Notes: generated from the sequence alone by a model not told the origin. DNA of 64,000 nucleotides from Flavobacterium petrolei (GCF_003314435.2 NZ_QNVY02000002.1:1-64000); one strand, 5' to 3'. Positions 9,077 to 18,760 are shown, counted from the first letter of the stretch. Numbers and translations are program-made.

Positions 9077-10264
9077 ATGGAAAACGCTACCTTACTACAT
9101 GCCCTCGTATACAATGCCATTGACGGCATAATAATTATGGATGATGTTGGAATTATAGAAAGCATTAATCCAGTGGCATGCAAACTATTTGCTTATACAG
9201 AGCAAGAAGTTTTAGGAAACAATATCTCAATGCTAATGCCTAATGGAGATAAAGAATCAAACGATTACTACCTTCAGCATTATAAAAGTACCAATCAAGC
9301 TCAGATCACAGGCATTGGAAGAGAACTCATAGGAAGAACTAAAGAGGGATACCAATTTCCTTTTAAACTTGGTGTAAGCGAAGTAAAGTATGCTGGAAGA
9401 AGAATTTATGCCGGATTTATACATGATCTTACAAAACAAAAAAAAGATGAGATACGTTTGAAAAATTACGCATCTCATTTGGAAGAGCTTGTTGAGCAAC
9501 GTACAAAGACCTTGAAAGAAACTATTAAAGCACTTGAAAAATCAAAAGAAAAAGTGAGTATAACTTTAGAAAAAGAAAAGGCGCTGAGTAAATTAAAAAA
9601 CCGTTTTTTATCAATGGCTTCTCATGAGTTCCGTACACCATTGAGTACAGCACAATTATCAGCTTCACTTATTGAAAAATATGCAGAACCATTAGAAAAC
9701 CCCAATATCGTTAAACATGCAGGAAAAATAATTAATGCTGTAACAAATTTGACTACCGTGCTAAATGATTTTTTGTACATAGAAAAATTAGAAGTAGGTA
9801 AGGTAAAGGCAAATCTAACTTGTTTTGATTTGGAGCAATTAGCCCAAGAAATTACAGAAGAGATGCAATTATTGTCAAAAGGAGAACAGCAAATTCACTT
9901 TTCACATTATGGTGTTCAAAAGCGAATCAAATTGGACCAGAATTTAATTAAGAATAGTGTTATTAATTTAATTACTAATGCTATAAAATATTCTAGTGAT
10001 ACCTCTCGAATAGATTTTACAACCGAAATTAATGATTCGCATTGTATCATTAAGGTAAAAGATGAAGGAATAGGTATTCCTGAAAAAGACCAAAAGCATT
10101 TATTTAAGCCTTTCTTTAGAGCACATAATACGGGAAACATTCCCGGAACCGGACTTGGTTTAAATATTGTCGCCCGGTACATAGCTCTTATGGAGGGAGA
10201 AATTTCTTATAGTAGTGTTATAGATAAAGGAACATTATTTACGTTAACATTTTCAAATACATGA
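9077..10264 (+). CDS. FixL-like PAS sensor histidine kinase
   Basis: About 395 aa from ATG 9077; a TTG at 9062 would add five residues. Domains: PAS at about 10-120, a coiled coil (LEELVEQRTKTLKETIKALE) and HisKA with MASHEFRTPLS carrying the phosphorylated His (about 183). The HATPase follows with N box NLITNAIKYS, G1 DEGIGIP and G2 GTGLGL. There is no membrane segment, so it is a cytosolic sensor. The PAS block GIGRELIGRTKEGYQFPFKL and the end GFIHDLT closely follow FixL oxygen sensors. Where FixL carries the heme His before IIGIGR, this protein appears to have Gln (QAQITGIGR), so classical heme ligation is doubtful. It overlaps the response regulator by four bases (ATGA) and is almost certainly its partner. 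Confidence 0.9.
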   Translation: MENATLLHALVYNAIDGIIIMDDVGIIESINPVACKLFAYTEQEVLGNNISMLMPNGDKESNDYYLQHYKSTNQAQITGIGRELIGRTKEGYQFPFKLGVSEVKYAGRRIYAGFIHDLTKQKKDEIRLKNYASHLEELVEQRTKTLKETIKALEKSKEKVSITLEKEKALSKLKNRFLSMASHEFRTPLSTAQLSASLIEKYAEPLENPNIVKHAGKIINAVTNLTTVLNDFLYIEKLEVGKVKANLTCFDLEQLAQEITEEMQLLSKGEQQIHFSHYGVQKRIKLDQNLIKNSVINLITNAIKYSSDTSRIDFTTEINDSHCIIKVKDEGIGIPEKDQKHLFKPFFRAHNTGNIPGTGLGLNIVARYIALMEGEISYSSVIDKGTLFTLTFSNT

Positions 10265-11310
10265 GCAAAATACTAGTAATAGAAGATAATAAAGAAATAA
10301 GGGATAATATAGTTGAAATACTTGAATTAGCCAATTATGAAGTTACCGTAGGTAAAAACGGCAAACAAGGTCTTGAAATTGCTATGACAGATATACCAGA
10401 TATTATTTTATGTGATATTATGATGCCCGACCTGGATGGTTATGATGTATTATACCTTATTAATAAAAATGCTGAAACATCCAATATTCCTTTTATTTTT
10501 ATTACTTCTAAATCGGAACGACTTGATTTACGTAAAGGAATGGAAATGGGCGCCGATGATTACCTTACCAAGCCATTTGGAAGATTAGAACTCTTAAATG
10601 CAATCGAAATCAGATTAAAGAAAAAAGACTTGCAGCATGATTTTTATAGCAGATCGCTAGAACAACTCGATAATCTAATTCCTAAAAACGAAGGATTGAT
10701 TGAATTAAAAAAAATCATTGCCGAACGTAAAAGTAGGTTATTCAAGAAGAATCAAGTGGTATATTATGAAGGGGATAGTGCTACAGGTATTTATTTAGTG
10801 CTTTCAGGGAAAATTAAGACGATAAAGATGACTGAGGAAGGACGTGAACTAATGACGGGTATTTATCAGACAGAAGATTTTTTTGGGAATAATGTTATCC
10901 TTTGCAATAAACCATACGATGATACTGCAACTGCTTTAGAAGACAGTTCTTTATTCTTTTTTCCTAAATCACAGTTTGATGAGTTATTACGGCTTTATCC
11001 AGATGTTTCAGGAAAGTTTCTTGAAATTCTATCCAATGAAATCCGTAATAAAGATGCGTACCTCTTGCAACTCGCCTATCAATCAGTACGGAAAAGAATT
11101 GCAGAAGCGATACTACGTATGTTTAAAAAAAGCAACAGTGCAATTGACAGTGTTAGTATCAGCAGGGATGATCTTGCTGCATTGTCCGGAACAGCCATTG
11201 AAACGGTTAGCCGCACACTTACAGAATTTAAAAATGAAGGTCTAATTGAAAAAAAAGGGCGTTTGTTAAAAATCCTGAATCATGATAAAATTAGTAAAAT
11301 GATAAATTAG
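10261..11310 (+). CDS. Response regulator with CRP/FNR effector domain
   Basis: 349 aa with an unusual fusion. The receiver domain (1-120) has acidic Glu8/Asp9, phospho-acceptor Asp52 in CDIMMPDLDG, and Lys104 in YLTKPFG. A cyclic-nucleotide-binding-like barrel follows at about 150-265 (YYEGDSATGIYLVLSGKIK). The HTH_Crp domain is at about 275-340. The recognition helix IETVSRTLTEF has Glu314 and Ser317-Arg318, the ExxSR pattern that FNR uses to read TGAT half-sites, rather than the RExxR of CRP. There are no FNR iron-sulfur cysteines, so the signal should come from phosphorylation by the adjacent kinase. Candidate sites are the palindromes at 1909, 8946 and 31036. Confidence 0.9.
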   Translation: MSKILVIEDNKEIRDNIVEILELANYEVTVGKNGKQGLEIAMTDIPDIILCDIMMPDLDGYDVLYLINKNAETSNIPFIFITSKSERLDLRKGMEMGADDYLTKPFGRLELLNAIEIRLKKKDLQHDFYSRSLEQLDNLIPKNEGLIELKKIIAERKSRLFKKNQVVYYEGDSATGIYLVLSGKIKTIKMTEEGRELMTGIYQTEDFFGNNVILCNKPYDDTATALEDSSLFFFPKSQFDELLRLYPDVSGKFLEILSNEIRNKDAYLLQLAYQSVRKRIAEAILRMFKKSNSAIDSVSISRDDLAALSGTAIETVSRTLTEFKNEGLIEKKGRLLKILNHDKISKMIN

Positions 11311-12165
11311 GATCTGGAAGCTCGCACTGCAGGGTACTTTTCTTTCAGGTAGTTCCCTTTTTTCTAAAATTAATTTTAGGATAATAAATCCTATCATTCC
11401 TGCTGCTATTGCGCAAATTCCGGTGCTTTTAATTACCTAATTTCAATTCAAAATGGCTACTACATTTTTTACTAAAAATTACTCTTTTTCATTTGTTAAT
11501 TAGTATTCAAATATTCTTCAATATTACCCTTTATTTATCCCTCTTTTTTTTCTCAAAGATTCTTTGGATATGCAAATGAAAACTGCACATTAAGTTAGGC
11601 TATATTTTTGTAATTAATTTGATCGTTAAATTCTTCAATAGTTGTATCATTCAAAGCAGAGTGCGTTCTTTTTCCGTTATGTCAAATTTCAAAATATTGC
11701 TTCACAGTTCGCTATCGCTCGGGTATTGAAATTTTATAACCAATACTCCGAAGTGCTATTGTTATTATAGGACTTCGTTATCGTTGCTGGCTTGCAGTGA
11801 TTGTTGTTTTTTGCATCGGTAACATCTTCCATTCCTCACTTGAAACACTTTCACTTTTTTTTAATTGGTTATAGTTGTTCATTGTTTTGAATGAAACTAT
11901 AAATCATCGAGCACTCTTGGAAAAAAGGGCAATTTCTTTTTTAATGTATCTCAATATAAATCAGCGTTTTGAGTCTTTTTTCCAATTCGTTAATTTTTCT
12001 AGTTCGGGACTTAGTTTTAAATTTCCTTTTCCAGGAAAGCTCCTTTCTCGAAACATCTCGAATTTTTTGCGCCAATTATACAACTAAGGTACTGTTACTC
12101 TTTATAAGCTAAGATTATTTGTTAACTCTGTTTGATTGCTAAGTTAGCATGTCCACATAGGAAAT
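11311..12165. other. Non-coding region with an IS3 fragment and short repeat debris
   Basis: 855 bases without an intact gene. It holds the IS3 C-terminal remnant at 11595-11705. Next to it are palindromic scraps (TTCGCTATCGCTCGGG and ACTTCGTTATCGTTGCTGG near 11707-11791) typical of repeat debris. The open frame at 11875-12087 looks spurious. This is probably the scar of an old insertion. Confidence 0.5.
11595..11705 (-). pseudogene. IS3-family transposase C-terminal remnant
   Basis: The minus strand reads QYFEI-stop-HNGKRTHSALND followed by TTIEEFNDQINYKNIA and a stop. The pattern I-W-Y-N-x-K-R-x-H-S-A-L with T-I-E-E-F is the conserved end of the OrfB integrase domain of IS3 elements (IS150/IS2-like group). 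The Trp codon has become TGA. Only about 35 codons survive, and no terminal repeats are evident. Confidence 0.7.
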
Positions 12166-12879
12166 CTATGCTTCTTCCATAGTGTGATACACGTTCATTA
12201 CATCATCATCTTCCTCCAGTTTTTCAATTAGCTTTTCGATGTCAGCCATTTCTGCTTCTGATAATTTCTTTGTGATCTGCGGAATTCTTTCAAATCCAGA
12301 AGAAAGAATTTCCAATCCTCTATTTTCTAATTCTTTCTGGATGGTTCCAAAACTTCCAAAAGGAGCGTAAATCAATATACCGTCTTCGTCTTCAAAAATT
12401 TCCTCAGCACCAAAATCGATTAATTCTAACTCTAATTCTTCAGGATCAATTCCGTTTGCTGGAATTCTAAAGTTGCAGGTGTGATCAAACATAAATTCTA
12501 CAGAACCTTGCGTTCCCATAGTACCATTACATTTGTTAAAATAACTTCTAACATTAGCTACCGTTCTGTTATTATTATCAGTTGCAGTTTCAACCAGAAT
12601 TGCAATTCCATGAGGCGCATATCCTTCAAATAATACTTCTTTATAATTGGCTGTGTCTTTATCAGTTGCTTTTTTAATGGCGCGTTCCACATTTTCTTTC
12701 GGCATATTTACGGCCTTAGAGTTTTGGATAACGGCTCTTAATCTGGAATTGGCATCAGGATTTGGTCCGCCTTCCTTTACAGCCATTACAATATCTTTTC
12801 CAATTCTGGTAAATGCCTTAGCCATTGCTGACCAACGTTTCATTTTTCTTCCTTTTCTAAACTCGAACGCTCTTCCCAT
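12166..12879 (-). CDS. YebC/PmpR (TACO1) family protein
   Basis: 237 aa from the ATG giving MGRAFEFRKGRKMKRWSAMA, the typical Bacteroidota start; an upstream ATG at 12903 would add eight unlikely residues. The family pattern is complete: ARIGKDI-like TRIGKDIVMAVKEGGPNPDANSRL near 32-55, NMPKENVERAIKKA, EGYAPHGIAILVE and the acidic C-terminus. YebC proteins act on translating ribosomes to relieve stalling at proline stretches and/or as DNA-binding regulators; both have been reported in the family. Cytosolic and monocistronic. Confidence 0.95.
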   Translation of the reverse strand: MGRAFEFRKGRKMKRWSAMAKAFTRIGKDIVMAVKEGGPNPDANSRLRAVIQNSKAVNMPKENVERAIKKATDKDTANYKEVLFEGYAPHGIAILVETATDNNNRTVANVRSYFNKCNGTMGTQGSVEFMFDHTCNFRIPANGIDPEELELELIDFGAEEIFEDEDGILIYAPFGSFGTIQKELENRGLEILSSGFERIPQITKKLSEAEMADIEKLIEKLEEDDDVMNVYHTMEEA

Positions 12880-12939
12880 TTTATTTCTTATTTTGAACTG
12901 CAAAAATACAGTTATTAGTTATTTTTTCAAATATTTTTG

Positions 12940-13974
12940 TTAATCAATTGGAACGTGTTTCGAAATAAAATTTGTTCCGGTTGTATTCCAGTTATTGATA
13001 GCGTTGGAGCGCTCTGTATTGAACTTTGTATTCAGTTTGTTGTAAGTTCCTAGTTCTTTATTCAAAATGTTTACAAGCGAATTAAAATTATCAATTTCTG
13101 CTTTAGATCTTGCATTTGCGGCTTTGTCGTCCATAATTTTTTTGCTTTCCTGAAATTTTTGGTTCAGCATCATAAAAGCAACAACTCCCGGTACAAATTC
13201 TAACGCTTCTTTTTTACTGAATTCCAATACTTTTTTGGTAGCATTTACAAGCATTAAATCGTTTTTATAAGGTTGAAATGTCTTTAGTTTTTCAAAACCC
13301 TCATTCGAATATTGTTCCAGAGCATTGCTGTTTTGTTGAATTGCATTCAAATTGTTATCAGCAATTGCTTTCATCAATACCGATTCTGTGAAATTCACTT
13401 TAAAAAAGATTAGATATAATTGGGTGTGATTTTCAAAAACCTCGTTAGATATTTTCATTTTCTTACCCAATTCACTTTTATCTTCCCCAATTTGAATCCC
13501 ATATTTAGTCGCAAATCTTTTTTGGTTGACATTCAATTTATCGACTTCTTCATTAATTTTAGTATTGACTAGATCTCTTGCCATAATAAATGCTTCCATA
13601 AAGTCATAGGATTGCTCTGCAACTTCCTGCATGTTTATTATTTTCTCATATTCCTGATTGATTTGCTTTTCAGAAATTGCGAGATAGGTTAGGAGCTGGT
13701 TTTTATATTCCATATCACCTTTGTAACCGTCTTTCAGTGCTTCTATTTTTTTAGTTGCATTCTGTATGCTTTTCACCAACGTTTTTCGTGTCACATCAAT
13801 TTTTCGGGCATTCTTGCTGTGTGCCACTGCCGAAGTGTATTTCCAAGTTGTGCGGGAAATTATATCAGTTTCCTTGCTGATATAATTCAAATAGTCAACA
13901 GGTGTTTTGAATTCCTGAGCATTAGTAAACGTTGTAACGAGCAAAAGTAAGAGCAGGGTAAAGGTTGATTTCAT
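12940..13974 (-). CDS. Exported helical protein, LIC11966-like surface protein family
   Basis: 344 aa. A clear signal peptide (MKSTFTLLLLLLVTTFTNAQ) leads into an all-helical, Lys/Asn/Glu-rich protein with no cysteines in the mature part. The body starts FKTPVDYLNYISKET and ends NNWNTTGTNFISKHVP, a pattern I associate with the LIC11966 family of presumed surface proteins, though this is from memory. Function unknown. It lies 14 bases downstream of the prc-like protease gene and is probably co-transcribed with it, so it may be a periplasmic partner or substrate. Confidence 0.75.
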   Translation of the reverse strand: MKSTFTLLLLLLVTTFTNAQEFKTPVDYLNYISKETDIISRTTWKYTSAVAHSKNARKIDVTRKTLVKSIQNATKKIEALKDGYKGDMEYKNQLLTYLAISEKQINQEYEKIINMQEVAEQSYDFMEAFIMARDLVNTKINEEVDKLNVNQKRFATKYGIQIGEDKSELGKKMKISNEVFENHTQLYLIFFKVNFTESVLMKAIADNNLNAIQQNSNALEQYSNEGFEKLKTFQPYKNDLMLVNATKKVLEFSKKEALEFVPGVVAFMMLNQKFQESKKIMDDKAANARSKAEIDNFNSLVNILNKELGTYNKLNTKFNTERSNAINNWNTTGTNFISKHVPID

Positions 13975-13988
13975 ATTTTAGGGTTGAC

Positions 13989-16031
13989 TTATTTGATTAG
14001 AGTTCTGTAATCATTCAGTATTGCAATTGCTTCTTCTAAATACGGACTGTTTTTTAAATTTTTAATTTTGTAAGTATTACTTTCTTGCTGAAAAGTATCG
14101 AATTTTAAATTCTCTACATCATAGGAAGTATTCGAAAGAGTAAAATCACTTTCACTTTCTACTATTTTTTTGACTTTTCTCCATAGGGAGTCAATTTCAT
14201 GTACATCATCAAACACATCTTTAAAAACTAATCGTGTTGGTTTTTTAGGATTGTTATAAAGTGCATTAATCTGTTCATTAGCTGTATTAATTTCGTTAAA
14301 ACGAACATTTGCTTTTACTCTTTTTTGGCTTAATGCTGTTAGTTGTGGGAAATAAGTTCGTGGCAAAGGACTGAATCTCGCTTTGGTAGTAATGATATCA
14401 TTTTTCAAAGCTGTTTTGTAACTGTCTTCACGAGGAGTAATACTGTCAAATAAAATCGGTAGCGCAATATCTGGTATAATTCCTTGTATTTGATGGCTTT
14501 TGCCGGAAACTCTGTAGAATTTTTCAATTGTTACTTTTACAAAATCCTGTTGGTTTTTTTCGTCCAAAGGCAAAATAGCCTGCATCGTAGCTTTTCCTAA
14601 CGAAGTGCTCCCGATAATCATTCCGCGGTTGTAATCTTGAATAGCAGCTGCAAAAAACTCGCTTGCTGAAGCGGAATTCCCATTTATCAGCACTACTAAA
14701 GGACCATTGTAAACGCTGCCACGATTAAAATCCTTCAAGATAGTTTGCTGGTCTTTGCTGTCTACTAAAACCGATAAAGGACCTATGTCGATAAACATTC
14801 CCGCTAATTTAATCGCTTCCTGAATAGCGCCACCACCATTATTCTGGAGGTCAATCACTAATCCTTTAATGTTGTCTTTTTGAAGTTTTACAATTTCTTT
14901 GGCAACATCATCAGCGCATCCTTGAACGGAATTTCCATCAAAATTCGAATAAAAACTGGGAATATTGATATAACCTATTTTAGCTTCTTTTTCGGCAATA
15001 AAACTATACACTACATTATTTGTCGCTTTCATTACTTGCTTTCGAAGAAATACAATCATGACAGCTCCGTTTTTTTTCTGAATGGTTAATTCTATATCAG
15101 TATTGGAATCTAAAAAAATTAATTCTCCAATTTTTTCAATGGAAGAACAGGAAACGGTATAGCTAATGCCTTTGGTATTGGAAACGGCCAGAATGGTGTC
15201 ATCTTTTTCAAACTTACCAGTCTTTGCAGCGGGACCGCCCGGAACTATTTCCTGCACAACGATTTCTTCTTTTTCATTAAAACCTACATTTAGGCCTAAT
15301 GATAGCGTGCTGGTAGACAAACCCGACATGAAGCTTGATTTTGCAGCTAAAGAAAAATAATTCGAATGTGGGTCAAAATAGGTACAAAACAAATTCAAAA
15401 AAGTATTCTGTAAATCACTTTCTATTCGGCCTTTAGTCTCTAAAATACTGTTTACCTGACACAAATTAGCATCAAATAACTTTATTTTAGTTGTTTTTTC
15501 GAGAGTGGAGAAATTTTGATTTAACGAATCTAAATTTGAACTTAGCTTTGAAATATCTTCCAGGATATCATACCGAATTCTCTTTTTCCAAACACGTTCT
15601 AAATCTGTTGCAACTAAATCAAAAGGAAATTTTTTCTTCGAAAATTTTACAGAATCATTTGACTTGTAATCAAATGGTTCTTTTTGTATTTTCTCTAAAA
15701 CTTTCTTTTTTCTGTTTAAAGCCAAAGTGTATGCAGCAACAAAATCATTCATAAACGAACAATTGTTTTGCAATAAGTAATTGTCCAGTTGGAGTCTGTG
15801 TTCGCAAAGTTTTTCATATTCAATTTTGGTGAATAAGTTTCGGTTCGAATCCAAAGCATCCAAAAAACTATCAAAAACAAAAACCGATAAACTGTCGTCT
15901 ATCGGTTTTGGTTGATAATGTTCACGTTGTAATAATGTGTTTATTTTAGAAAGTGTTTCACAAGTTTTTGCGTCATTTTGACCAAAAAGTGAAAATGTAG
16001 TAAGCAAAATTGCTAGTGAAAGTTTGTTCAT
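13989..16031 (-). CDS. prc: Carboxy-terminal processing (tail-specific) protease, S41A/Prc family
   Basis: 680 aa. A signal peptide (MNKLSLAILLTTFSLFGQ) sends it to the periplasm. An N-terminal helical region (25-230) is followed by a PDZ domain (about 240-325, LGLNVGFNEKEEIVVQEIVPG) and the peptidase core. The Ser-Lys dyad is intact: Ser455 in NSASASEFF and Lys480 in GKATMQ, with the 25-residue spacing seen in E. coli Prc and Asp466 between them. The C-terminal extension has the KRVKANVRFNEINTANEQI helix of the Prc type. It trims C-termini and degrades misfolded envelope proteins. It lies 6 bases after gcvT, so they share a transcript. Confidence 0.93.
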   Translation of the reverse strand: MNKLSLAILLTTFSLFGQNDAKTCETLSKINTLLQREHYQPKPIDDSLSVFVFDSFLDALDSNRNLFTKIEYEKLCEHRLQLDNYLLQNNCSFMNDFVAAYTLALNRKKKVLEKIQKEPFDYKSNDSVKFSKKKFPFDLVATDLERVWKKRIRYDILEDISKLSSNLDSLNQNFSTLEKTTKIKLFDANLCQVNSILETKGRIESDLQNTFLNLFCTYFDPHSNYFSLAAKSSFMSGLSTSTLSLGLNVGFNEKEEIVVQEIVPGGPAAKTGKFEKDDTILAVSNTKGISYTVSCSSIEKIGELIFLDSNTDIELTIQKKNGAVMIVFLRKQVMKATNNVVYSFIAEKEAKIGYINIPSFYSNFDGNSVQGCADDVAKEIVKLQKDNIKGLVIDLQNNGGGAIQEAIKLAGMFIDIGPLSVLVDSKDQQTILKDFNRGSVYNGPLVVLINGNSASASEFFAAAIQDYNRGMIIGSTSLGKATMQAILPLDEKNQQDFVKVTIEKFYRVSGKSHQIQGIIPDIALPILFDSITPREDSYKTALKNDIITTKARFSPLPRTYFPQLTALSQKRVKANVRFNEINTANEQINALYNNPKKPTRLVFKDVFDDVHEIDSLWRKVKKIVESESDFTLSNTSYDVENLKFDTFQQESNTYKIKNLKNSPYLEEAIAILNDYRTLIK

Positions 16032-16037
16032 TTATTT

Positions 16038-17120
16038 TTATTTCTTGTAAAAAGGTAATTTTACCACTTTGGCAGGAACATCATTTTTACGGATTCGGAT
16101 GAAGATATCGCTTTCCAAAGCGCTGTTTTCAACAGTTACATAACCCATTCCAATTCCTTTATTCATCGATGGCGACATCGTTCCTGAAGTTACAATCCCG
16201 ATCACGTTTCCTGAAGCATCTACAATTTCGTAATCGTGTCTTGGCACCGCACGCTCTTGCATTTCAAAAGCAACTAGTTTTCTGGTAACTCCTGCTTCTT
16301 TTTGTTTTTTTAGATTTTCAGAATTAGTAAATTCTTTTGTGAATTTTGTGATCCATCCCAATCCAGCTTCCAGTGGAGAAGTAGTGTCGTTGATGTCATT
16401 TCCGTATAAACAAAAGCCCATTTCCAATCGTAACGTGTCACGAGCCGCAAGACCAATCGGCTTGATGCCAAAAGCCGCACCCGCTTCAAAAGCTTTATTC
16501 CAAATTTGTTCTACTTCTGAATTTTTACAATAAATCTCAAAACCTCCAGAACCGGTATACCCTGTAGCCGAAATAATTACGTTTTCAATACCGGCAAATT
16601 CACCCACTTCAAAATGGTAATACGGAATCGCAGATAAATCTTTTGAAGTCAATGATTGCATTGCTTCAACCGCTTTTGGCCCTTGAATAGCTAATAAAGA
16701 ATAATCATCCGATAGGTTTTTCATCTCCACGCCCAAATCATTTTGAGCCGAGATCCAATCCCAATCTTTATCAATATTCGAAGCATTTACGACTAATAAA
16801 TATTGCTCCTCTTTCATTTTATAAACTAGCAAATCGTCTACAATTCCACCATCATTATTTGGCAAACAAGAATATTGCGCTTTTCCAATGGTCAAAGTCG
16901 AAGCATCATTTGAAGTCACTTTTTGAATTAATGCCAATGCATTTGGACCCGTAAGCAGGAATTCACCCATGTGAGATACGTCAAAAACACCCACGGCATT
17001 GCGCACCGTTTCGTGTTCTGCATTCACTCCTTCATATAAAATAGGCATATTGTATCCGGCAAACGGAAGCATTTTTGCTCCCAAACTCTCGTGTATGTGC
17101 GTAAGCGCAGTATTTTTCAT
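16038..17120 (-). CDS. gcvT: Aminomethyltransferase, glycine cleavage T protein
   Basis: 360 aa, full length. It starts [25 protein letters not shown], the classical GcvT start; [11 protein letters not shown] and [14 protein letters not shown] are the folate-binding and core motifs. The enzyme transfers the methylene group of aminomethyl-lipoyl H protein to tetrahydrofolate and releases ammonia. GcvP and GcvH are not in the window. It heads the gcvT-prc-exported protein group. Confidence 0.97.
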   Translation of the reverse strand: MKNTALTHIHESLGAKMLPFAGYNMPILYEGVNAEHETVRNAVGVFDVSHMGEFLLTGPNALALIQKVTSNDASTLTIGKAQYSCLPNNDGGIVDDLLVYKMKEEQYLLVVNASNIDKDWDWISAQNDLGVEMKNLSDDYSLLAIQGPKAVEAMQSLTSKDLSAIPYYHFEVGEFAGIENVIISATGYTGSGGFEIYCKNSEVEQIWNKAFEAGAAFGIKPIGLAARDTLRLEMGFCLYGNDINDTTSPLEAGLGWITKFTKEFTNSENLKKQKEAGVTRKLVAFEMQERAVPRHDYEIVDASGNVIGIVTSGTMSPSMNKGIGMGYVTVENSALESDIFIRIRKNDVPAKVVKLPFYKK

Positions 17121-17551
17121 TGTATTTATGTATATAAATTGACTGGGCTAAATTATCAATTTTATTTCGGGTAACAAAGTTGTGAAGGGCAAAGTTTGAG
17201 GCTTCAAACGTTTTCGAAAGAAACGATACTTTATTCTCTCGGTTTATAGGCGGTACATAAAAACAAAATTGGCTATAAACTAATTTTTAGACTCTAATTA
17301 CTCACAATTATTGTTAAATAAACCTTCTATTTTTAGGAAATAGAATGAGGTTTTCTTGGATTTAATTTTTAAATTGTTTTTTTTCATTCGATAAATCTAA
17401 TTGGTATTTTATAAAAAGACCTCTAAAGTTGAAAACTTTAGAGGTCTTTAATTTATAATGATTTACAGAAAGTAAAGCGCTGAATTTTTAGTAGTTAGAT
17501 AAAGTTAGGGATTCTAATTTTTGTAGGCTAATATATTTGTATGTTAGAATG
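17121..17551. other. Intergenic region with a strong terminator only
   Basis: Between gcvT and the LytTR regulator, both on the minus strand. It should contain the gcvT promoter. Apart from the hairpin at 17415-17449 it is plain AT-rich DNA. Confidence 0.5.
17415..17449 (-). terminator. Strong intrinsic terminator after the LytTR gene
   Basis: AAAGACCTCTAAAGTT pairs perfectly over 16 bp with AACTTTAGAGGTCTTT around a three-base loop. On the minus strand it is followed by a T-run, so it ends the LytTR transcript and insulates gcvT. Confidence 0.9.
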
Positions 17552-18247
17552 TTACGTAAAAGACAATGCTTTTACCAAATCTTCTTTTTTATTCCTGCTT
17601 AAAGGAATTTTTGTAATACCAATTTCAGCGAATTTGCTGTTAAAGCGTTCAACTTTGTCTATGTTTATAATATAGGATTTGTGTACTCTAATGAATTTTT
17701 CTTTTGAGAGATCGTTTTCAAAGGATTTCATGGTTGAAAGAACTAAATTACTGTCATCTTCAGTAACTACCTTTACATAATCGCCAAAAGCTTCAATCCA
17801 TTTTATTTTTGAAGTAAAAATCTTCAATTTTTTTAAGTTACTTTTTATGAATATGTGTTCACCTTCTTCCTCTTTATTTTCTTTTTTGAGCAAATGAAAA
17901 TCTATTGCTCTTTTAACCGACGCATTAAAGCGATCGATTGCAATTGGTTTTTGAAGGTAATCAGTAGCATCATAATCAAATGCTTTCATGGCATATTCAG
18001 CCTTTGAAGTAATGAAAATAATTTGTGGTTTTACTTTTAATCCATCCAAGAAATCAAAGCCACTAATAACAGGCATCTCGATATCAAGAAAAATTAAATC
18101 CACATTATGGATAGACATACAACTTCTTGCTTCGATTGCATTAGAAAAATCACCTATTAAGTTTAAATTTTGATGATTATTAACTAACTTAGCGATAATC
18201 ATTCTTTGGATAGAACTATCATCCACCACGACACAGTTTAGTTTCAT
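17552..18247 (-). CDS. LytR/AlgR-type response regulator (receiver plus LytTR)
   Basis: 231 aa. The receiver (1-120) has the acidic pair Asp9/Asp10, the phospho-acceptor Asp55 in LIFLDIEMP and a YLQKPI lysine. The LytTR DNA-binding domain (about 130-228) has FIKSNLKKLKIF, IKWIEAFGDYVKVVT and FIRVHKSYIIN. Such regulators usually pair with a LytS/YpdA-type membrane kinase; none is next to it here, so it is an orphan in this window. It ends at a strong terminator and diverges from the ribosomal protein operon. Confidence 0.93.
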   Translation of the reverse strand: MKLNCVVVDDSSIQRMIIAKLVNNHQNLNLIGDFSNAIEARSCMSIHNVDLIFLDIEMPVISGFDFLDGLKVKPQIIFITSKAEYAMKAFDYDATDYLQKPIAIDRFNASVKRAIDFHLLKKENKEEEGEHIFIKSNLKKLKIFTSKIKWIEAFGDYVKVVTEDDSNLVLSTMKSFENDLSKEKFIRVHKSYIINIDKVERFNSKFAEIGITKIPLSRNKKEDLVKALSFT

Positions 18248-18353
18248 AATTTTGTATTTTAGATTTGGCTACGTAAACATAATACTTTTTTATTAAAAAA
18301 AAATTATCAGAGCCGATTTTTTTTACCATACATCGAATAAAATGAAATAAGTG

Positions 18354-18383
18354 TTGTTTGCTAAGAATTATTGATTACTTTTG
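18354..18383 (+). promoter_or_regulatory. Bacteroidota-type promoter of the rpsF operon
   Basis: TTGTTTG at 18354-18360 and TACTTTTG at 18376-18383 match the -33 TTTG and -7 TAnnTTTG pattern of Bacteroidota sigma-ABfr promoters, although the spacing is slightly short. The rpsF start lies 30 bases downstream. Confidence 0.6.
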
Positions 18384-18413
18384 CAGCCAAAATAACAAAT
18401 AAAATATATTTTT

Positions 18414-18755
18414 ATGAATCATTATGAAACTGTTTTCATTTTAAATCCCGTTTTATCTGAAGTTCAGGTAAAGGAAACAGTAAGCAAATTTGAAGATTTT
18501 CTTACTAGTAGAGGAGCAGAAATGGTGTCGAAAGAAGATTGGGGTCTTAAAAAAATGGCTTACGAAATTCAAAACAAAAAAAGTGGTTTTTACCACCTTT
18601 TCGAATTTAAAGTATCTGGAGAAATTCTTATTGCTTTTGAAACTGAATTTAGACGTGACGAAAGAGTTATGCGTTTCTTGACTGTTAGTCTTGATAAACA
18701 TGCTATTTCTTGGGCTGAAAGAAGAAGAACTAAATTAAAATCTACAAAAGCTTAA
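18414..18755 (+). CDS. rpsF: 30S ribosomal protein bS6
   Basis: 113 aa. [14 protein letters not shown] with [12 protein letters not shown] and [15 protein letters not shown] is bS6. It binds the central domain of 16S rRNA with bS18. First gene of rpsF-rpsR-rplI, the conserved order; the next gene starts 5 bases after its stop. The Lys-rich tail ([11 protein letters not shown]) is normal for the group. Confidence 0.98.
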   Translation: MNHYETVFILNPVLSEVQVKETVSKFEDFLTSRGAEMVSKEDWGLKKMAYEIQNKKSGFYHLFEFKVSGEILIAFETEFRRDERVMRFLTVSLDKHAISWAERRRTKLKSTKA

Positions 18756-18760
18756 TTATC

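Noticed and set aside
11875..12087. 70-codon plus-strand open frame
   Set aside because: Low-complexity Phe/Ser/Asn-rich reading in AT-rich debris, no conserved pattern.
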